From positions 1,437,830 through 1,501,829 of the forward strand of contig JBCFYV010001001.1 in NCBI GenBank assembly GCA_039000515.1: a stretch of DNA of 64,000 nt, given 5' to 3'. Position 1 is the first letter of the stretch. The number at the start of each line of letters is the position of its first letter. The notes below the pieces were generated by a model. That model ran no database searches, was not told the origin of the DNA, and saw nothing but the letters and a program-made list of their open reading frames with translations. This stretch comes from Timema cristinae (lineage: Eukaryota > Arthropoda > Insecta > Phasmatodea > Timematidae). Positions 58,993-64,000 of the stretch are shown here, piece after piece. The position numbers and the translations under genes were made by a program.

Positions 58993-59110
58993 AGTCGGTA
59001 GAGATGGAAATGATCCGCAGTGGTGGCTTGCGGTCTACTAAGTTGGGGGGGACGAGGGATTATACATTGGACATCATCATTCAGGGAACTGTACAGTTTA
59101 CAAGTGGTAA

Positions 59111-59580
59111 ACCCACTTCAGTGGTTGAATGGTCTAAGGCGGGCATGACCAACCCGCGGGGCCACTTGCGATCCACGTGTTTGTTCTGTGCAACCTGCCA
59201 GATAAAATTTAAATTATTCAAATTGCAAAAACCAACAACAAATTAGACTGTTGTTTTTATTATATTAGGACCTTAATATCTTGATATTTCATGTATTCCC
59301 TCTGTTCCCGGCAATTTCTCCAAGAAACTATGTGGTCCTCAGCCAGGGAAAGGTTGGACATGTTTGGTCAAAGGCGTCCCTCTCGGAATAGAACGTATTG
59401 TCAAGGTTATAATCTCACTCTGGTTTACAAAAGGTGGTTCTACCTATATGGTTTTCCATGCTCACTCCATGAAAATGCGAGTATACTTCCTTTAAATTCA
59501 ATCTTTCTCGTACCTAACACAATAGTGTAATTAATACATATACGGATAACCCGCACAGGTAGTAAGACGTGGTGGTAAAA
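59111..59580 (+). mobile_element. SINE-B copy interrupted by a hAT-like element
   Basis: Head acccacttcagtggttgaat, broken at 59142 and resumed at 59377 (tccctctcggaatagaacg), then body and tail (cccgcacaggtagtaagac). The interrupting element is listed separately. Confidence 0.75.
59142..59368. mobile_element. hAT-like MITE inside SINE-B, with 8-bp target duplication
   Basis: Begins GGCATGACCAACCCGCGGGG and ends AAAGGTTGGACATGTTTGGT, inverted over the ATG(A/T)CCAACC core. CTAAGGCG (59134-59141) and CAAAGGCG (59369-59376) flank it: 8 bp with one mismatch. No coding. Confidence 0.7.
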
Positions 59581-59632
59581 AAAAATACTATTGGGAAACA
59601 GCGTTGTGATTTTCTTGTGCTCAATCTTCCTT

Positions 59633-59896
59633 ACCCGCCTCGGTGGCGTAGTAAGCTAATACGCTAGTTACGTGTTGAGTTTGACTGCCGAGGATAGGGA
59701 GATCGAGGTTCGAATCCTGGTTGGGTAGACTGGAAGTGGTTTTTCCTGAATGGTTTTCCACTCGCCTTTCATGCAAACGCGGGTTCACTTCATCTAAATT
59801 CAACTTCTCCCAAATCCTAACCCATTAGCGTAATTAGTACTTAAGCATATAAACTGAACGGGTAGTAAGACGTGGTTCTAAATAAAATTAAAATAA
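59633..59896 (+). mobile_element. SINE-B copy with perfect 12-bp target duplication
   Basis: Head acccgcctcggtggcgtagt, B-box GAGGTTCGAATCCTGG, body, tail gaacgggtagtaagacgtgg and A-rich end. TCAATCTTCCTT flanks it at 59621-59632 and 59897-59908 without mismatch, so it is young. Confidence 0.93.
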
Positions 59897-59940
59897 TCAA
59901 TCTTCCTTCAAACAAAAGATAAATTTTGCACAGACTTCTA

Positions 59941-60171
59941 TGCTGGCGGCCGGGGTTCGATCCTCGGTCCCGGCACAGATTTATCTGATTTCCAAACCCT
60001 TCCTACACCTCTGACAAGACATCTTGTGAATGTGTGGGTTGCCAGGCCTCTGCCGTGGTTCGGATTCCACGTTAAACTGTAGGTCCTCCATTTCATCTCA
60101 CAATCACCCTACCATTACACATTAGCGTAAGTGCGTATAACCCGAACGGGTAGTAAGACGTGGTGCTAATA

Positions 60172-60204
<33 letters not shown>
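59941..60204 (+). mobile_element. SINE-A copy, 5'-truncated, with 11-bp target duplication
   Basis: Begins inside the head (cagacttctatgctggcggc), full body and tail, (TAA)n to 60204. TAAATTTTGCA flanks it at 59930-59940 and 60205-60215 without mismatch. Confidence 0.93.
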
Positions 60205-60209
<5 letters not shown>

Positions 60210-60712
60210 TTTGCAACGCTGGTTAGTCGAGGCTGCTGATAGTTCCTTTTTACCCCATCACACCACCTTTTGTTTACAAATGAAAGCGAGGAGATAATGT
60301 TACATCATTTTACCCTTTTAACCATAAACATGTTGTTAAATAAAATATTAAAAATTATTTATGAAAAAAATTTTCAGTGTGTAAGCAAAAATGTAATTCT
60401 GACCAATTTGACCGTTTAGGACGGAAGGTTGGCCTCTTCATCATATTAGTGACGCCGTCTATCAGCGAGGTCAAGGTGACGTGACCGCCCTCAATAATAC
60501 CGTGGCGTGAGTCGCAACTATTAAACTGTGTTGTTAAACCCTCGTTCAGTGTTTCGCTCTTCACCGAGCGCCCTCCCTCTTCTTCCAACCTTTTCACTTG
60601 TACCCCCACCCCCTTCAACTACCCACACGACGACACCTGTGGATTTCAAGGGCTCACGGGGTAGGAGATAGCACCATTTCCAGAATCACTGAGTCAGTCT
60701 CAGGTCACCGTT

Positions 60713-60905
60713 AATTATTATTATTATTATTATTATTTATTACGGTGGAAGCCTGGCACTCCACACATTCACAAGTTGTGATTAATAGCTTTGTCAGAGT
60801 TGAAGGAAGGGTTTGGCAATAAGATAAATCTGTGCGGGGACCGTGGATTGAACCCCGGACTTCTAGCACACAAGTCCGACACCTTACCCTAGCCACCAGG
60901 TCACC
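60713..60905 (-). mobile_element. SINE-A copy lacking its 3' third but keeping a (TTA)n tail
   Basis: Minus orientation. (TTA)n at 60713-60740 is joined directly to tacggtggaagcctggcact; the last 100 or so bases of the family, including the hairpin tail, are missing. The head ends ccaccaggtcacc. Flanks TCTCAGGTCACCGTTAA and TCTCAGGCACTGTTAA may be an imperfect duplication. Confidence 0.8.
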
Positions 60906-62053
60906 TCTCAGGCACTGTTAAGGTGTCATCCATAAACCACGTACAGCTGTAGGGGCTGGGAGTAGAAGGGGGGGCAGGGAAAGAGCCACGCTGGATATCA
61001 CTGATTGATCAGCATGGTTATTATTGGGTAACAGCCTTGTCATTCTCTCGTTTTTGAGTGGACAATCTCCCCTCAAATATAAGACAAGTTTCGTAACTCT
61101 GCACTGGCTGGTTATTTGAGGTTGCCAGTAGCCCTTCTTACCCCAGCACACCACCTTCAGACATAACTGAGAGCGAGGAGATTTGACAACAGTTGACCGA
61201 AAGAGCCAAAATAAAAACTTTTCTCCGTGAGACCTGCAATTCCCTCAGCAATGATATTGGTTGTATAATATTTACTTGGTGTTACATGGGTGTGTGTGTG
61301 GGGGGGGGGGTGTATAGGTACAGCTAAGCTATTATACTTTCCAATTTTGAAAATAGAATAATATTATTCATGTTTTCACCTTTATTAAATAAACTTATGG
61401 ATAATTTCCTGTTCGAGTTGTATTAAATTTTGAGTCCCTCTTTTAGTGTTTCAAAAGATTCCCTAATGACATTTACTTTTGATGTGAAAAGTTACGTAAC
61501 ACAGGCTGGGAGTGAGGGTGGGGTAGGGCTATACTATCAACATGTCGTTACATGGGTGGGAGGAGTCAAAAAAGGTTAAAAAAAAAAACTTTACGTTGGG
61601 CTATGGATTAGCCCTAACACTTAAAGTTATATTTTTATAGGAGAACCTTACCAATAAGAACACAAATGAAGTTGGTACGAGCAGCCGCCATGGGTCATTA
61701 ATATTTCTCACTTACTCGTACCTATTAATATGTTATATACAAGGGACAAAATCAAAATCTTCGAACAGAGTTAAGCGTCATGGTTTACCCAAATTACCAA
61801 TGGTTTGAACGAAATGTTTCCAAATATTGAAGCGAGCACAGAAAAATTGCTTCAACCTTGAATAAGGTAACATTTGAAGTTACTTTAGGAAAAAATTAGT
61901 CTATACGTTCTTAATTCTGATTTACCGTACAACCGTTGTACGGGTGCGTAATATTTTCTGCTACCACGGTGCGTGCCCAAAACAAAACTGTATACCACAA
62001 ATGTTTTAGGCTTGTTAGTGTACCGTGAAATTTAAAAAAATGTTGATAACTGT
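60906..62053. other. Unassigned region with duplicated segment and G-run
   Basis: 61095-61190 resembles 60215-60300 (ccccagcacaccacctt, gagcgaggagat), a diverged local duplication. A (GT)n/G-run lies at 61290-61312. No coding recognised. Confidence 0.5.
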
Positions 62054-62250
62054 ACAGCCGATGAAGGGTGGAATAGGGTTTAAATCCCTGTCGATTCTAC
62101 TGAAGGTAATTTTCCTAAATGGGTTTTCTCCTGTCCATTCACGCATATGCGGATAAACTGCTTCCAAATTCAACTTTCCTAATACCTAACACACTAACAT
62201 AATTAGTACACACATGTATAGTCAAACGGATAGAAAACGCGGTTATATAA
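62054..62250 (+). mobile_element. SINE-B 3' part
   Basis: cagccgatgaagggtgg, degenerate B-box (gtttaaatccctgtcg), body cattcacgcatatgcgga, worn tail (agtcaaacggatagaaaacg). Confidence 0.65.
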
Positions 62251-63671
62251 AAAATAGTTAAGGGAATATTAGGAGATTTTATCTTATTTTATGTAGGATG
62301 AGGATGGTAAAAATTATTGTGAATAAATCATCTCAACACCCCCAGTCGGAGATCAAACCTAGCCTCCCGTAATTCAGTCAAACGTACCCGCGTGCACCCT
62401 TACCCGACCCAATTTGCAGCCAACAGTTGATCCGGTGACCTGTCGACCCATCGCATGTCAAGCCCGAAGGTGAGAACTAACCGAACCAGTCGATAAAATG
62501 ATATTTCACCTCCCGACGCCTCAAACACCCCTCAAAGTAAGGTCTTCTTTGTTTCCGGTCACGATGCGACCTACGCTCGTCTTCTATTGGTCGGGGCGCC
62601 GGAGGTTATGTCTTCTCTCACCTGCAGCAAGGAGGAAAATAACGAGGGTGGAGGGGGGTAAATCACAGGATAGAAGGGAAAGGGGGTCTGATGAGGTTAA
62701 TGTTACGTGGAATGAAAACGGTAGAATAAGGGGGAGGAAGGTGTGTGTGTATGTGTGTGCGAGGTTTAAAAAGATTCACTGAAGGGTGTGGCTAGATTTT
62801 GCTTGTTGCTTAGTTTAGAGGGGCGGGAGGCGGGAAGTGAATTCTTCTTCAGTTTGGGGAGCATTAGTCTTCAGGCACGGATTACGTCTGTTAATGTTTA
62901 CTTTTGTCGAGTGGGTGAGAGATTAGTGAAACAATGTGAGTACACGAAGCTGTTATTTTTGGTTTTAATCATTATTACAAAACAACGCTCACCTTTAACA
63001 GAAAATCAACTTCCTACGTTTGGAGTTTTTTTTTACAATTAAATTAGCTTACTTTAAACTCTAACGATGATTATAAAACAACGCTTCCCCTTAACAGCAA
63101 GTTAACGTTCTTGTTTGAATTTTTTTTTAATCATAAAATTAGATTAAGAGGGTCTCATAGGAGAGCAATGAAAAGCGTTATATAGACGTTTAGAAATCCC
63201 GGATTATTTATGAAGTGGTATGATATTTTTTAATATAGTTTTCACTAAAATGTTGGTGAAAGTTCTGACCAGTTAAAAAGTTTAAATTTAGGTTAGAATT
63301 GTTTTAAAAAAAGTTTGATAACCTACATAAAACTTGACAAAACGATCCCACATTATTTTTAAATTTGTGTTATAACCCTATCAAAAAATGACATAATTTG
63401 ATAAAAGGAAGGTAGTTTCTGAGATAAATTCAAAGTTTCTAACCTTTTCTTTAATCTCATAAGTACAAATGTTCGCGAAAATCGTCTTTGAATATTTTTT
63501 CAAACAAAATTCTTAACTTTTTAACTTGTCAGAAACCTGCTGATAATCTTCGCTTACATCTTGTTGAAAACTATATTCAACTATATTCAAAACTATCAAA
63601 CAACTTTTTAAATATTGCGTTTGCAACCAGACTAAATGCTACACCATACAGCCCTCTTAATTTTAGTTCTA
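62251..63671. other. No gene recognised
   Basis: GC is higher at 62330-62900 and open frames exist (62498-62782, 62788-63042), but neither shows family motifs or convincing splice sites. A diverged local duplication is visible: cattattacaaaacaacgct near 62970 and gattataaaacaacgct near 63068. Confidence 0.45.
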
Positions 63672-63985
63672 ACCCGCCTCGGTGGCGTAGTTATCTAACG
63701 CGCTAGTTTCGTGTTGAGCTAGACTGCCGATGTAAGAGTTCAAATCCCGGGTGGGTGTACTGGGGGAGAGGGTTTCCAAGATTATTTTCAATTCTCCCTC
63801 CACGCAAATTCAGGTACACTTCCTTTAAATTGAACCTTCCTCATCCTTAACCCATTAGAGTATTTAGTCAATCTAGTGCAACTTGTCCAACTTAAATTCA
63901 CTTAAGATTGGATTTTATTTTCCTTAATATTACAAACGCGTATAGCCTTGAATAGGTAGACGTGATGCTAAAATATAAAAATAAA
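63672..63985 (+). mobile_element. SINE-B copy with internal insertion
   Basis: Head acccgcctcggtggcgtagt, B-box-like GAGTTCAAATCCCGG, body caattctccctccacgcaaa, then an extra 70 bp (about 63869-63940) before the worn tail (ttgaataggtagacgtgatg). Confidence 0.75.
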
Positions 63986-64000
63986 ATTAAGAATAAGCGT

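Noticed and set aside
60355..60618. 87-residue minus-strand open frame with a protein-like composition
   Set aside because: There is no ATG of good context, no usable donor at its end and no acceptor upstream. Part of the flanking sequence looks duplicated near 61.1 kb. I recognise no family. It could be reconsidered if transcripts exist.
53690..60896. Similar 60-residue open frames in three places (53690-53875, 56537-56719, 60711-60896)
   Set aside because: They are frames through SINE-A copies. Their similarity reflects the repeat, not a gene family.
62498..63042. Two adjacent + strand open frames in a GC-richer stretch
   Set aside because: They have no motifs, no convincing splice signals and purine-rich low-complexity composition. 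Not enough to call exons.
1..64000. CRISPR arrays, operons, phage or other prokaryotic systems
   Set aside because: The tandem arrays have no unique spacers (units are contiguous copies), and the gene structure is eukaryotic throughout.

Overview
This is a eukaryotic window of about 30-35% GC (estimated by eye) with long introns, consensus GT-AG junctions, many tRNA-derived SINEs, MITEs, LINE remnants and minisatellites. Nothing prokaryotic is visible. The one recognisable gene most resembles insect NOS1AP (CAPON), so I read the source as a repeat-rich insect or close arthropod; the species cannot be told from this sequence.

Layout. 1-8058: SINE and MITE debris, a CRE/NRF1-like site cluster near 1.05-1.43 kb and a 50-nt perfect palindrome near 5.98 kb. 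8059-23672: the 3' part of NOS1AP on the + strand. Four exons (8059-8255, 10028-10246, 13143-13307, 22820 to 23449 or 23672) encode the region C-terminal to the PTB domain: a low-complexity linker, a coiled coil and the conserved LPILCDP block. The PTB-coding exons must lie upstream of the window. The 5' flanks of its introns carry two minisatellites of 45-bp and 39-bp units; the 39-bp unit repeats the exon-intron boundary itself. The last coding exon contains an apparent +1 frame break before a conserved-looking C-terminus.

23.7-37.3 kb: no recognisable host gene. It holds LINE fragments, an 83-bp tandem array and a very homogeneous 58-bp CpG-rich array (24 copies, about 20 with a NotI-type octamer). 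37364-37598: a candidate minus-strand exon of an unidentified basic/Ser-rich protein. 38-51 kb: transposon territory with PIF/Harbinger-like, hAT-like and Tc1/mariner-like non-autonomous elements and a LINE C-terminal fragment. 52.0-53.3 kb: a candidate promoter with an RFX X-box, a possible 5' UTR exon with a good donor, and a candidate + strand coding exon at 53083-53334. 53.4-64 kb: nested repeats, including a SINE inside a fold-back element and a hAT-like element inside a SINE.

At least three SINE families with different tRNA-like heads share a related 3' tail carrying a small hairpin, which suggests one LINE partner mobilised them all. All copy counts and boundaries were read by eye; family names for transposons rest on terminal motifs and short protein signatures, not on searches.
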